The notes beneath the pieces were generated by a model, which saw nothing but the letters and a program-made list of their open reading frames with translations, ran no database searches and was not told the DNA's origin. A stretch of 64,000 nucleotides of DNA, from positions 1,186,558 to 1,250,557 of the forward strand of contig NZ_JAINUL010000001.1 in assembly GCF_020639365.1 (NCBI RefSeq), read 5' to 3'. Each line of letters starts with the position of its first letter. The first letter of the stretch is position 1. Shown piece after piece: positions 48,032-55,667 of the stretch. A program made the translations under genes and the position numbers. This stretch comes from Streptomyces flavotricini. GTDB taxonomy: Bacteria; Actinomycetota; Actinomycetes; Streptomycetales; Streptomycetaceae.

Positions 48032-49690
48032 TCAGCCCGGAGGCTGGAGCCGGTCGGCGAGCGCCTTGAACTCCGTCCAGGCGGGCTGCGGCGGGCGGGC
48101 GTCCCAGACCTTCTGGGCGAGCGCCGCGAGCGGCAGCCGTATCCCCTCGGCGACCTGCGCCTGGGTCTGGGCTCCGGCCAGGTCGGCCCACACGGCGAGC
48201 CGGGCGCCGAGGACCTGCGCCGCGTACCGTTCGGGCACCGGGGTCGTGCCGCGCAGCACGAGCGGGGTCCACTGCTCGTAGATCCGCTTGCCGGTGGGGT
48301 AGGTGAACTGGTTCGGCTGGCCGAGCACGTAGTAGAGGTACTCGTCGTTCAGGTTGACCAGTTTGCGGCCCTCACGCAGGTACTCCAGCGGCGGCCGGGC
48401 CCCGTTCTCCTTGCCCGTCCAGTACTCGACCTGGATGTCCTTGGCCGCCTGGACCACTCCCGCGGTGAAGAAGCCGTCGTTCCACGCCTTGGGCGTCTTG
48501 CCCGCCGGCCGCACCACGTCCGCGCGGTCGTTGAGCCAGCCCTCGGCCAGGTCCTGGATCCGCGCCGAAGGGCCGTACTCCTGCCGGGCGGCCCGGGCGA
48601 GCTGCGGGAAGGAGGCCTGCGGATCGCGGTAGACCAGCGCCTGGTACTCGTCGGCGCCCAGGTGCCAGAAACCGCCGGGGAACAGGGGCAGGTACTCGCG
48701 GAGCAGTTCGTCGATGAGCTTGGCCGAGGCCGGGTTCGAAATGTCCACGGCGCCCTTCACCGCCCTGCCCTGTACGTCGCGCAGCTGGAGGGCGGGGTGG
48801 GCGCGCAGCACGGCACCGAGGTGGCCCGGCGAGTCGAGCTCGGGGACGACCGCGATGTGCAGGCGGGCGGCGAGGGCCGTGATCCGCCGGACGTCGGCCT
48901 TGCTGAGGTGGGGCGTGGAGACGATCTCGGGGTGGGTGTCGGACTGGATCCGGAACGCCTGGTCGTCGGAGAAGTGCAGGCCGAGCTGGTTGAGCTTGAG
49001 GTCGGCCATGCGGCGCAGCTCGTTCTCGATCCAGCCGACGGTGAAGTTCTTGCGGGCTATGTCCAGGTTGAGGCCGCGCTGCGGCTTGGCCGGGGCGTCG
49101 CGCACGGTGCCCTCGGGGGCCGAACCCGCGGACTTCACCGCCTGTTTGAGGGTGCGCGTGCCGTAGAAGACCCCTGCCTCGTCGGGACCGGTGACCTTGA
49201 CCCGGCCGCCCTGGACGGTCAGCGTGTACGACTCGGGCGGTCCGGAGTTCTTGGCGCCGAGGGCCAGCCCCACGTCTCCGGGACGCGGGTCGGCGGTCTC
49301 GGCGAAGCCCATGCCCAGTTCGTCGGCGAGCAGCTTTCCCTCGTCGGCGAGGGCGGCCGCGTGCGCGGGCGGTACGACGACACGCGCGCCGGCGGCCGGC
49401 TTCCAGCCCGGGCCGCGGGCCGGGGTGTGCTCCCGTACGGCCGGAATGGTGCGCGGGGCCGTGGACAGGGCGTACGACGGGGTCGGCGAGGGGGGCGGGG
49501 CGCTGCGCGCGGAGGCCGTGCCGGCGGGGGTGGTGGAGCCGGTGGTACCGGTGTCCCCGGGGCTGCGGGCCTCGTCGGAGGCGGCCGTGCACCCCGGCAC
49601 GGCGAGGGAGACCAGCGTCGCCACGACCGCCGTGGCGATGACGTGGCCGCGCCGGACCTGCCTGGACCGGACCTGACTGGACTTTCGCAT
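48032..49690 (-). CDS. secreted beta-N-acetylhexosaminidase lipoprotein (GH20)
   Basis: A 552-residue glycoside hydrolase with a lipobox LAVPGC near residue 33 after a basic N-terminus, so it is anchored on the outer face of the membrane. A Pro/Thr-rich linker follows, then the GH20 domain with PQRGLNLDIARKNFTVGWI, LGLHFSDDQAFR, the catalytic HLGADEY (Asp-Glu) and the C-terminal Trp- and Tyr-rich barrel end. GH20 uses the acetamido group as nucleophile to release GlcNAc from chitin or peptidoglycan fragments. ATG at 49690; longer frames run into the upstream region. Monocistronic. Confidence 0.93.
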   Translation of the reverse strand: MRKSSQVRSRQVRRGHVIATAVVATLVSLAVPGCTAASDEARSPGDTGTTGSTTPAGTASARSAPPPSPTPSYALSTAPRTIPAVREHTPARGPGWKPAAGARVVVPPAHAAALADEGKLLADELGMGFAETADPRPGDVGLALGAKNSGPPESYTLTVQGGRVKVTGPDEAGVFYGTRTLKQAVKSAGSAPEGTVRDAPAKPQRGLNLDIARKNFTVGWIENELRRMADLKLNQLGLHFSDDQAFRIQSDTHPEIVSTPHLSKADVRRITALAARLHIAVVPELDSPGHLGAVLRAHPALQLRDVQGRAVKGAVDISNPASAKLIDELLREYLPLFPGGFWHLGADEYQALVYRDPQASFPQLARAARQEYGPSARIQDLAEGWLNDRADVVRPAGKTPKAWNDGFFTAGVVQAAKDIQVEYWTGKENGARPPLEYLREGRKLVNLNDEYLYYVLGQPNQFTYPTGKRIYEQWTPLVLRGTTPVPERYAAQVLGARLAVWADLAGAQTQAQVAEGIRLPLAALAQKVWDARPPQPAWTEFKALADRLQPPG

Positions 49691-49763
49691 CGTGCACCCC
49701 TGTCCCCCGTACCAAAGTGGCACGGGGGACGGGGACGCGCGACCCGGGGCCGGGTCGGGAGCG

Positions 49764-50201
49764 TCAGACCAGCGCGTCGAGGGCGGCCGCGGCGAAGCCG
49801 TGGTCCTGGTCGGGGGCGCCGCCGCCCACGCCGATGGCACCGATGAGGCGGCCGTCGCGGTGGACCGGCAGCCCGCCCGCGATGAACAGCAGCGGCCGGT
49901 CGAGGGCGGTGGTCAGGGTGTGGAAGAGCCCGTCGGGCCGGACGGCGTCGACGAGGTCGGCGGTCGGGGCGTCGAGCTGGAGGGCGGTGAAGGCCTTGCG
50001 GGTGCTGGTCTCGCCGGATATCAGCACGGCGCGGTCGTCGCGGCGGAAGGCGAGCGGGTGCCCGCCCGCGTCGAGGACGGTGATGCTGACCGTGACCCCG
50101 GCCCGCTCGGCGGCGGCGCGCGCCGCCGAGAGGAGGAGTTCGGCGTCCTCGGTGGTCAGCGGGGTGACGGCGGTGCGGGCGGGGGTGGTGGCGGCGGACA
50201 T
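49764..50201 (-). CDS. GlcG/HbpS-family protein
   Basis: A 145-residue HbpS/GlcG-fold protein. The N-terminus TTEDAELLLSAARAAAERAGVTVSITVLDAGGHPLAFRRDDRAV and the C-terminal RLIGAIGVGGGAPDQDHGFAAAAL are diagnostic. HbpS of Streptomyces binds and degrades haem and modulates a two-component system, but that member is secreted, while this one has no signal peptide. It lies 64 bp downstream of the MFS gene on the same strand, so could be part of the MarR-regulated unit. Confidence 0.85.
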   Translation of the reverse strand: MSAATTPARTAVTPLTTEDAELLLSAARAAAERAGVTVSITVLDAGGHPLAFRRDDRAVLISGETSTRKAFTALQLDAPTADLVDAVRPDGLFHTLTTALDRPLLFIAGGLPVHRDGRLIGAIGVGGGAPDQDHGFAAAALDALV

Positions 50202-50265
50202 GCGGGTTCTCCTGGATCGGGGTGCGGGGTGTGCCGTACGGGGCTGCCGTACGAGGGGTGGTTGA

Positions 50266-51486
50266 TCAGTGGTGGGCGGGCACGGGGGCTGACGCGTGGG
50301 CTCCGGCCGTGGCGGCCCGGCCGTCGGTGCCCGGGCGGCTGGCCGTACGGCGCTCCAGCGCGCCGGAGACGAGGGCGAGGACCAGGGCGGAGGCGGCGAG
50401 CGCGGCGCCGACCCAGTTCGGGGCGGTCCAGCCGAGGCCGGCGGCGATGACGAGCCCGCCCATCCAGGCGGCGAGCGCGTTGCCGAGGTTGAAGGCGCCG
50501 ATGTTCACGGCGGAGGCCAGCGTCGGGGCGCCGGCGGCCTGGTCGAGGACCCGCTTCTGCAGCGGCGGCACGGTCGCGAAGCCCAGCGCGCCGATCAGGA
50601 CGATGGTGGCGGCGGCACCGATCTTGTTGTGGGCGGTGAGGGTGAACACGGCCAGGACGACGGCCAGGGCGCCCAGGGACGCGTACAGCATCGGCATCAG
50701 GGCACGGTCGGCGAACCGGCCGCCGATGAGGTTGCCCGCGACCATGCCGAGGCCGAAGAGGACGAGGAGCCAGGTGACGGAGGAGTCGGCGAATCCGGCA
50801 ACGTTGGTCATCATCGGCGTGATGTAGGTGATCGCGGCGAAGACGCCGCCGAAGCCGAGGACCGTCATCGCCATCGCGAGCAGCACCTGGACGTTGCGGA
50901 AGGCGGCCAGCTCGTGGCGGATCCGGACGCCCTCGGGCCGGGGCAGCTCGGGGACCAGCTTGGCGATGCCGAGCAGACCGAGGACGCCGAGGGCGGCGAC
51001 GACGAGGAAGGTGACGCGCCAGCCGAGGGTCTGGCCGACGAGGGTGCCGAGCGGGACGCCGACCACGTTGGCCACGGTCAGGCCGGTGAACATCATGGCG
51101 ATCGCGCCGGCCTTCTTCTCGGGGGCGACGAGCCCGGCGGCGACCACCGAGCCGATGCCGAAGAAGGCCCCGTGGGCGAGGGAGGCGACGACGCGCCCGG
51201 CGAGCATGACGCCGAAGGCGGGGGCGAGCGCGGAGAGCACGTTGCCCGCGATGAACAGGCCCATGAGCAGCATCAGCATGCGCTTGCGGGGGACGCGGGT
51301 GCCGAGCACGGTCATGAGCGGGGCGCCGAGGACGACGCCGAGGGCGTAGCCGGTGACCAGGAAGCCGGCGGTGGGGATCGAGGTGCCGTAGTCGGCGGCG
51401 ACCTCGGGGAGCAGGCCCATGATCACGAATTCGGTGGTGCCGATCCCGAAGGCCCCGATGGCCAGGGCGAGAAGTGCGAGAGGCAT
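50266..51486 (-). CDS. MFS transporter (DHA1, YdhP/arabinose-efflux-like)
   Basis: A 406-residue MFS exporter with 12 predicted TM helices. The N-terminal LALAIGAFGIGTTEFVIMGLLPEVAADYGTS and the TM4-5 region LAHGAFFGIGSVVAAGLV are typical of the DHA1 drug/sugar-efflux subfamily. ATG at 51486; a longer frame would extend across the promoter. It is divergent from a MarR regulator, with the tandem operator-like repeat between, so is a probable MarR-controlled efflux pump. Confidence 0.92.
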   Translation of the reverse strand: MPLALLALAIGAFGIGTTEFVIMGLLPEVAADYGTSIPTAGFLVTGYALGVVLGAPLMTVLGTRVPRKRMLMLLMGLFIAGNVLSALAPAFGVMLAGRVVASLAHGAFFGIGSVVAAGLVAPEKKAGAIAMMFTGLTVANVVGVPLGTLVGQTLGWRVTFLVVAALGVLGLLGIAKLVPELPRPEGVRIRHELAAFRNVQVLLAMAMTVLGFGGVFAAITYITPMMTNVAGFADSSVTWLLVLFGLGMVAGNLIGGRFADRALMPMLYASLGALAVVLAVFTLTAHNKIGAAATIVLIGALGFATVPPLQKRVLDQAAGAPTLASAVNIGAFNLGNALAAWMGGLVIAAGLGWTAPNWVGAALAASALVLALVSGALERRTASRPGTDGRAATAGAHASAPVPAHH

Positions 51487-51562
51487 GAGGGGGTGCCCTT
51501 CAAGGGGGAGGTGGTGGTGCAGTCCGCGGCACTTGCCGTCGCCGCTTACGTGCGTCCACATT

Positions 51563-51596
51563 AATTGCAGACGCGGGCTAATTGCAAGCGCGGGCT
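51563..51596. promoter_or_regulatory. tandem repeat operator between MFS and MarR genes
   Basis: Two adjacent 17-base copies, aattgcagacgcgggct (51563-51579) and aattgcaagcgcgggct (51580-51596), differ at two positions and are followed by a third partial attgc. The repeat lies about 77 bp from the MFS start and 89 bp from the MarR start, the position of a shared regulator-binding site. Confidence 0.65.
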
Positions 51597-51684
51597 ATTG
51601 CGGCAGTGTCCTATCCTGGGAGGGCGCCCGCGGGAACGCGGGGACGGGAACACCGGAAGCGGTGTGAAGGAGCAGGGAGCAGCC

Positions 51685-52137
51685 ATGACGGCCACCGACA
51701 GCGCACTCACCGGCCTCGCCCAGGGCTGGTGCGCCCTTTCCCTGCTGCACGGGCGGATCGAGGCGCACATCGAGCGGGCCCTGCAGGCCGGCCACGGGCT
51801 GAGCGTGCGCGAGTACTCGCTGCTGGACGTCCTGAGCCGGCAGCACAGCGGCCCGGGCGGCCACCTGCGGATGCACCAGGTGGCCGACTCGGTGGTGCTG
51901 AGCCAGAGCGCGACCACCCGGCTGGTCAGCCGGCTCGAGGACCGCGGGCTGCTGAACCGCTACATCTGCGATACGGACCGCCGGGGCATCTACACCGACG
52001 TGAGCGAGGCGGGTCTGACCCTGCTGGCCGCCGCCCGGCCGACGAACGACACCGCGCTGCGCGAGGCACTGGCCGAGGCCGGCCGCAACCCCGAACTCGC
52101 CCCGCTGGTCGCGGCGGTGGAGAACACCCGGGCTTAG
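51685..52137 (+). CDS. MarR-family transcriptional regulator
   Basis: A 150-residue winged-helix regulator. The core is LSVREYSLLDVLSRQHSGPGG HLRMHQVADSVVLSQSATTRLVSRLEDRGLLNRY, with the recognition helix around SQSATTRLVSRL and the wing in CDTDRRGIYTDVSEAG. MarR dimers usually repress a divergent efflux gene and release it on binding a phenolic or antibiotic. The divergent MFS gene fits this. ATG at 51685 with AGGGAGC upstream. Confidence 0.94.
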   Translation: MTATDSALTGLAQGWCALSLLHGRIEAHIERALQAGHGLSVREYSLLDVLSRQHSGPGGHLRMHQVADSVVLSQSATTRLVSRLEDRGLLNRYICDTDRRGIYTDVSEAGLTLLAAARPTNDTALREALAEAGRNPELAPLVAAVENTRA

Positions 52138-52152
52138 GTCGTGGGCGTGGGC

Positions 52153-52169
52153 CCCGGGCCAGGCCCGGG
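52153..52169. terminator. hairpin between MarR and the Pro-rich membrane protein genes
   Basis: Perfect 8-base arms CCCGGGCC and GGCCCGGG around one base, 16 bases after the MarR stop and 19 bases before the end of the convergent gene. Probably a shared terminator. Confidence 0.55.
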
Positions 52170-52187
52170 TGTCCGCAAAGCAGCGCC

Positions 52188-52706
52188 CTAGCTCTTGGAC
52201 GGTGCCGCGCTCGGCGGCGGTGAGGAGGAGGGCAGCGGCGTGGACGACGGGACGGCGGACGGGGGCCGCGACCTCGACGGCGGGGCCGCGGAGCGCCCAC
52301 CCGACGGGGTCGGGGTCGGCGTCGGCTCGAGCGCCGAGCGGGTCGCGGGGGGCCGGGAGGGGAAGGGGGACGGGCTCACCGACGGATGCGGGCCGCCGGT
52401 CCCCGCACCGGAGTCCGGAGACGGCCCGGGTCCGGTGAACTCGGGCGGCGAGGCAGGCGGCACCGGGCGGGCCGGGGAGGGGTCCGGGGCCAGTACGAGG
52501 TACCCGGTCACCGCGGCGGCGGCCGCGGCCAGTCCCGCGAGCGGCAGCGCGAACCGGCGCAGGTTCAGCCGCAGCCGCGCGATGGGCAGCCGGGCGTGCA
52601 GACCCGGCGGCTCCGCGGGGCGCAGGTCGCGGACGGTGATCCCGGCCGCACGAGCGTCGAGGGCCTGGCGCAGCCGGCCTTCGACGGGGCGTTCGCCGTG
52701 CGTCAT
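52188..52706 (-). CDS. Pro/Ser-rich single-pass membrane protein, putative anti-sigma factor
   Basis: A 172-residue protein: a short cytoplasmic N-terminal part (GERPVEGRLRQALDARAAGITVRDLRPAEP), one transmembrane segment (about 50-72, FALPLAGLAAAAAAVTGYLVLA) and a long extracellular Pro/Ser/Thr-rich tail. The length and arrangement, and a 4-base overlap with the sigma gene just upstream, match cognate anti-sigma or sigma-associated membrane proteins found next to SigE-type ECF factors in actinobacteria. It lacks the HxxxCxxC zinc motif. Function as an anti-sigma factor is inferred from context. Confidence 0.65.
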   Translation of the reverse strand: MTHGERPVEGRLRQALDARAAGITVRDLRPAEPPGLHARLPIARLRLNLRRFALPLAGLAAAAAAVTGYLVLAPDPSPARPVPPASPPEFTGPGPSPDSGAGTGGPHPSVSPSPFPSRPPATRSALEPTPTPTPSGGRSAAPPSRSRPPSAVPSSTPLPSSSPPPSAAPSKS

Positions 52707-53404
52707 ATCCGTCCCTCCAGAATCTTTTCCAGCGCGTCCAGGGCCCGGCTCGCGTTCGACTTCACCGAGCCCCGGCTGATCCCGAGGGTGGCCGCTATCT
52801 CCGCTTCGCTCAGTTCGGCCCAGTAGCGCAGTACGAGGACCTGCCTGCGGCGCGGGGTCAGCCGGCCGAGCGCGGCCAGGACCTCGCGGTGTGCCTCGTC
52901 GAGGACGACGTGGTCCTCCGCCGACGGGATGTCCGCCGCCGCGGGCGGGGTCCACGCACGGGCCGTGCGGCGGCGGCGCAGCACGGACCGCGAGGTGTTG
53001 ACGACGGCGGTGCGCAGGTAGCCCAGCGCGTTGTCGACCTCGCTGATCTGCTCCCCGTGGCGCCGGTACAGGGCCGTGAAGGCGTCCTGGACCACGTCCT
53101 CGGCGGTGGCCAGGTCGTCGACGAGCAGCACCGCCAGCCGCACCATGCGCAGCCTGTGTGCGTGGTAGAGCTCGGTGACGGTGGGCTGCGGCGCCTCCCC
53201 GCGCAGGTCGCCGTCGTACGCGGCCTGCTGACCGTACGTGTGCCCGTACCCGTGCCCGTACGGCCGGGCGGGCCGCGGGGTGGCGCGCTCGCTGCGCAGC
53301 ACCGACGACCACAAGGCCCGCCACGACCACGAGCCCCGCCACGCCCGGCCGAAGCCGAGCATGACGGGGCGTGCGGAAGGTGCGGGTGTTGCGAGGTGGA
53401 GCAC
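52703..53404 (-). CDS. ECF RNA polymerase sigma factor (SigE/SigL family type)
   Basis: A 233-residue ECF sigma factor. Sigma-2 is seen as TELYHAHRLRMVRLAVLLVDDLATAEDVVQDAFTALYRRHG, sigma-4 as LGRLTPRRRQVLVLRYWAELSEAEIAATLGISRGSVKSNASRAL. The N-terminal 60 residues (GRAWRGSWSWRALWSSVL..., Tyr/Gly/His-rich HGYGHTYGQQ) are an unusual extension. It directs RNA polymerase to its own set of promoters. It overlaps the Pro-rich membrane protein by 4 bases and follows the LAxTG protein by 15 bp, so all three are made together. Confidence 0.92.
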   Translation of the reverse strand: MLHLATPAPSARPVMLGFGRAWRGSWSWRALWSSVLRSERATPRPARPYGHGYGHTYGQQAAYDGDLRGEAPQPTVTELYHAHRLRMVRLAVLLVDDLATAEDVVQDAFTALYRRHGEQISEVDNALGYLRTAVVNTSRSVLRRRRTARAWTPPAAADIPSAEDHVVLDEAHREVLAALGRLTPRRRQVLVLRYWAELSEAEIAATLGISRGSVKSNASRALDALEKILEGRI

Positions 53405-53419
53405 TGGATCCCCGGGTTC

Positions 53420-53851
53420 TCAGCCGTTGGCGCGGCGCCGGACGGCGAACAGGGTTCCGGCGCCGGCGGCGATGAGCACGGCGGCCCCGGCCCCGATGGC
53501 GGTGTTGGTGGCGGAGGAGCCAGTATGCGCGAGCTCGTCACCGGCCGGCGAAGGGGCCGCGGTGGGCGCCCCGCTGGGCGCCGCGCTGGGCCGTCCCGTG
53601 GGCTGGACGCTCGGCTCGGCGGTCGGCGGAACGCTGCGCGAGGGCGTGGGCTTGGCACTCGGGGTCGCGGTCGGCGGAACGCTGCGCGAGGGGGTCGGCG
53701 TGGCGCTCGACGGCGCGCTGGGGACGGGCGACGGGGTGGCCGAGGCCCCCTGGGCGGCGAAGGCGGGACCGGCGAGCGCGAGGACCGCCCCGGCGGCGGC
53801 AGCGGTGACGGCCGCCCGGCGGACGGTCGAGGGGACGCGCTTCAGGTTCAT
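53420..53851 (-). CDS. small LAxTG sortase-anchored surface protein with Pro/Ser repeats
   Basis: A 143-residue exported protein. Signal peptide (RRAAVTAAAAGAVLALAGPAFAA), a Pro/Ser/Thr/Ala-rich stalk with two copies of TPSRSVPPTA(T/E)PS 16 residues apart, and a C-terminal sorting signal LAHTG followed by a hydrophobic helix (NTAIGAGAAVLIAAGAGTLFA) and RRRANG. LAxTG is the motif used by class E sortases in Streptomyces (as in long chaplins). The DNA for the stalk contains a 25-base exact direct repeat at 48-bp spacing (53620-53644 and 53668-53692). It opens the operon with the ECF sigma factor, so the surface protein is coupled to envelope-stress sensing. GTG/ATG start at 53854/53851. Confidence 0.85.
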   Translation of the reverse strand: MNLKRVPSTVRRAAVTAAAAGAVLALAGPAFAAQGASATPSPVPSAPSSATPTPSRSVPPTATPSAKPTPSRSVPPTAEPSVQPTGRPSAAPSGAPTAAPSPAGDELAHTGSSATNTAIGAGAAVLIAAGAGTLFAVRRRANG

Positions 53852-53963
53852 CACAGTGGTTCTCCACGGTCGGGTCAGTCGGTGCAGGGCTCGGAATGCC
53901 GCCCTTCACCCCCGCACGACGCGCGACCCCCCGGGAGGTTGCCGCCGGTTCCGAAGAATTTTT

Positions 53964-55577
53964 TCAGGCCGTGGGCAGCGGGATCCTGCGGACCACCTCG
54001 AAGCTGAGGTTTCCGTACGTGGTGAAGAACGCGGCGGCCGCGAGTTCCGTGGCGCCGCCCGGGTCGCGGGCCAGGACCTTGGCCCGGCGGGCCGTGCGGT
54101 CGAGCTCCGGGGCGTGCCGGCGGCCGAGCCGGACGGTGCGCGTGACCCCGTCCGCCCGTACGTTCAGGAAGCAGTCCCAGGTGCCCGGCGGTATCGGCCC
54201 GCCGTCGGCCAGCGTGGCCAGGTCGAGCTCCGCAAGGAAGCCGGCCATCATCAGCTCCGGGTTCTGCTCGGTGAGCTCCGGCGCCGGTCGGGCGAGGAGG
54301 GGGACGAGGTGTTCGGCGCCCGACTCCCGCGCCCGCAGCACCAGCTCGCTCTGCATGCGGCCGGTCCCGAGGGACTGGATGTACGCGTGCCCGGTCAGCC
54401 GTACGCGGCCGCCGCCCGGCCAGGTCAGCGACGAGAGCCGGTGGTGTGTCCTGAGCTTGTCGGTCACGTCGAAGAGCACGTCCGGCAGACCCGCCGCGGG
54501 GTCCCGGAACAGCGGGTAGCAGCGGTACACGCGGCCGTCGTCCACGATTTCCCGCGCCGGTTCCAGGGCCGGGTCGTACTCCATCAGCTGCTCGAAGGCG
54601 GGCAGCGGGCCGCAGGCGAAGGCGTACAGCCGGATCCAGTCGATCGGCGGCAGCTCGCCGCCCATCTCCGGGCGCCAGTACGCCTGCACGAGCGCTCGCG
54701 CCCGCTCGTACACCTCGGCGGTGAAGCCGGGGTTCTCGTGGCGGGCCTCGACGGCCGGGCGCAGTGCCGTGCGCAGCAGGCTGCGGAAGTGCCGGCCGAG
54801 CATCCGGCGCCGTCCGAGCGGATCCTGGACCCGCTCCGCCACCAGGGCCATGACGCGCTCGATGTGCGCCACCGTCTCGCTCGCGGTGCGGGGGCGGGCG
54901 GTGATGTTCTGCCCGTCGTCGCGGCGGCGCAGGAAGTAGCAGTCGTAGTCGCCGACGACCGAGATCTTGCCGGCGGCCAGGAACACCTCGGTCACGAAGA
55001 CCTGGTCCTCGCCGTACCAGAGGTCCTCCGGGTAGCGCAGGCCGGCGTCCTCGATGACCTGGCGGCGCATCAGCTTGGCCGAGTGCAGCGAACGGTAGAC
55101 CTCGGAGGTGTGCAAGGCGGCCTCCTCGGCGTGCCGGTGGGCCTTCTCCGACACGGTCCGGCCGAGGCCGACCTGCTTGGCGAGCACCACGTCGCTGCCC
55201 TGCGTCTCGGCCATGTCCAGGAGCCGTTCCAGGGCCTGGGGGCCGAGGAAGTCGTCGGCGTCGAGGACGAAGACGTACCGGCCCCTGGCCAGGTCGAGGG
55301 CCCGGTTGCGGGGCCCGCCCGGGCCTCCGGAGTTCGGCTGGTGCAGGACCCGGACCTGCGGGTACCGGGCTGCGTAGCGGTCCAGCTCGGCGCCGCTGCC
55401 GTCCGTGGAGCCGTCGTCGACCGCGATGACCTCCAGCCGCTCGGCCCCCAGGCTCTGCCCGAGCGCGGAGTCGAGGCACTCGTTCAGGTAGGGCATCGCG
55501 TTGTAGACGGCGATGATCACGGTGATGTCGGGGACGGACGCGTGGTGCATGAACCTGAGCATAAAGTTCCGCTTCAC
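53964..55577 (-). CDS. family-2 glycosyltransferase (TarS/TagF-like surface glycosylation)
   Basis: A 537-residue enzyme. The GT-A domain begins DITVIIAVYNAMPYLNECLDSALGQ, with VDDGSTDGSG, PRNRALDLARGRYVFVLDADDFLG (DxD-type DADD). The C-terminal 200 residues are beta-rich (ARPAPELTEQNPELMMAGFLAEL...) as in TarS- and SpsA-type transferases that modify wall teichoic acids or capsular sugars. It is probably membrane-associated and glycosylates a cell-envelope polymer. Start is uncertain between GTG at 55577 and ATGs at 55562 and 55550. Stands alone. Confidence 0.85.
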   Translation of the reverse strand: MKRNFMLRFMHHASVPDITVIIAVYNAMPYLNECLDSALGQSLGAERLEVIAVDDGSTDGSGAELDRYAARYPQVRVLHQPNSGGPGGPRNRALDLARGRYVFVLDADDFLGPQALERLLDMAETQGSDVVLAKQVGLGRTVSEKAHRHAEEAALHTSEVYRSLHSAKLMRRQVIEDAGLRYPEDLWYGEDQVFVTEVFLAAGKISVVGDYDCYFLRRRDDGQNITARPRTASETVAHIERVMALVAERVQDPLGRRRMLGRHFRSLLRTALRPAVEARHENPGFTAEVYERARALVQAYWRPEMGGELPPIDWIRLYAFACGPLPAFEQLMEYDPALEPAREIVDDGRVYRCYPLFRDPAAGLPDVLFDVTDKLRTHHRLSSLTWPGGGRVRLTGHAYIQSLGTGRMQSELVLRARESGAEHLVPLLARPAPELTEQNPELMMAGFLAELDLATLADGGPIPPGTWDCFLNVRADGVTRTVRLGRRHAPELDRTARRAKVLARDPGGATELAAAAFFTTYGNLSFEVVRRIPLPTA

Positions 55578-55667
55578 CGCCTCCGGAGGGGGCCGGTCCG
55601 AACCGACCCGCCGGGTGCCCGGCGCCCGCGCTCGCGGGGCCGGGAGGCGGTGCCCGTTCCGCCGTGG

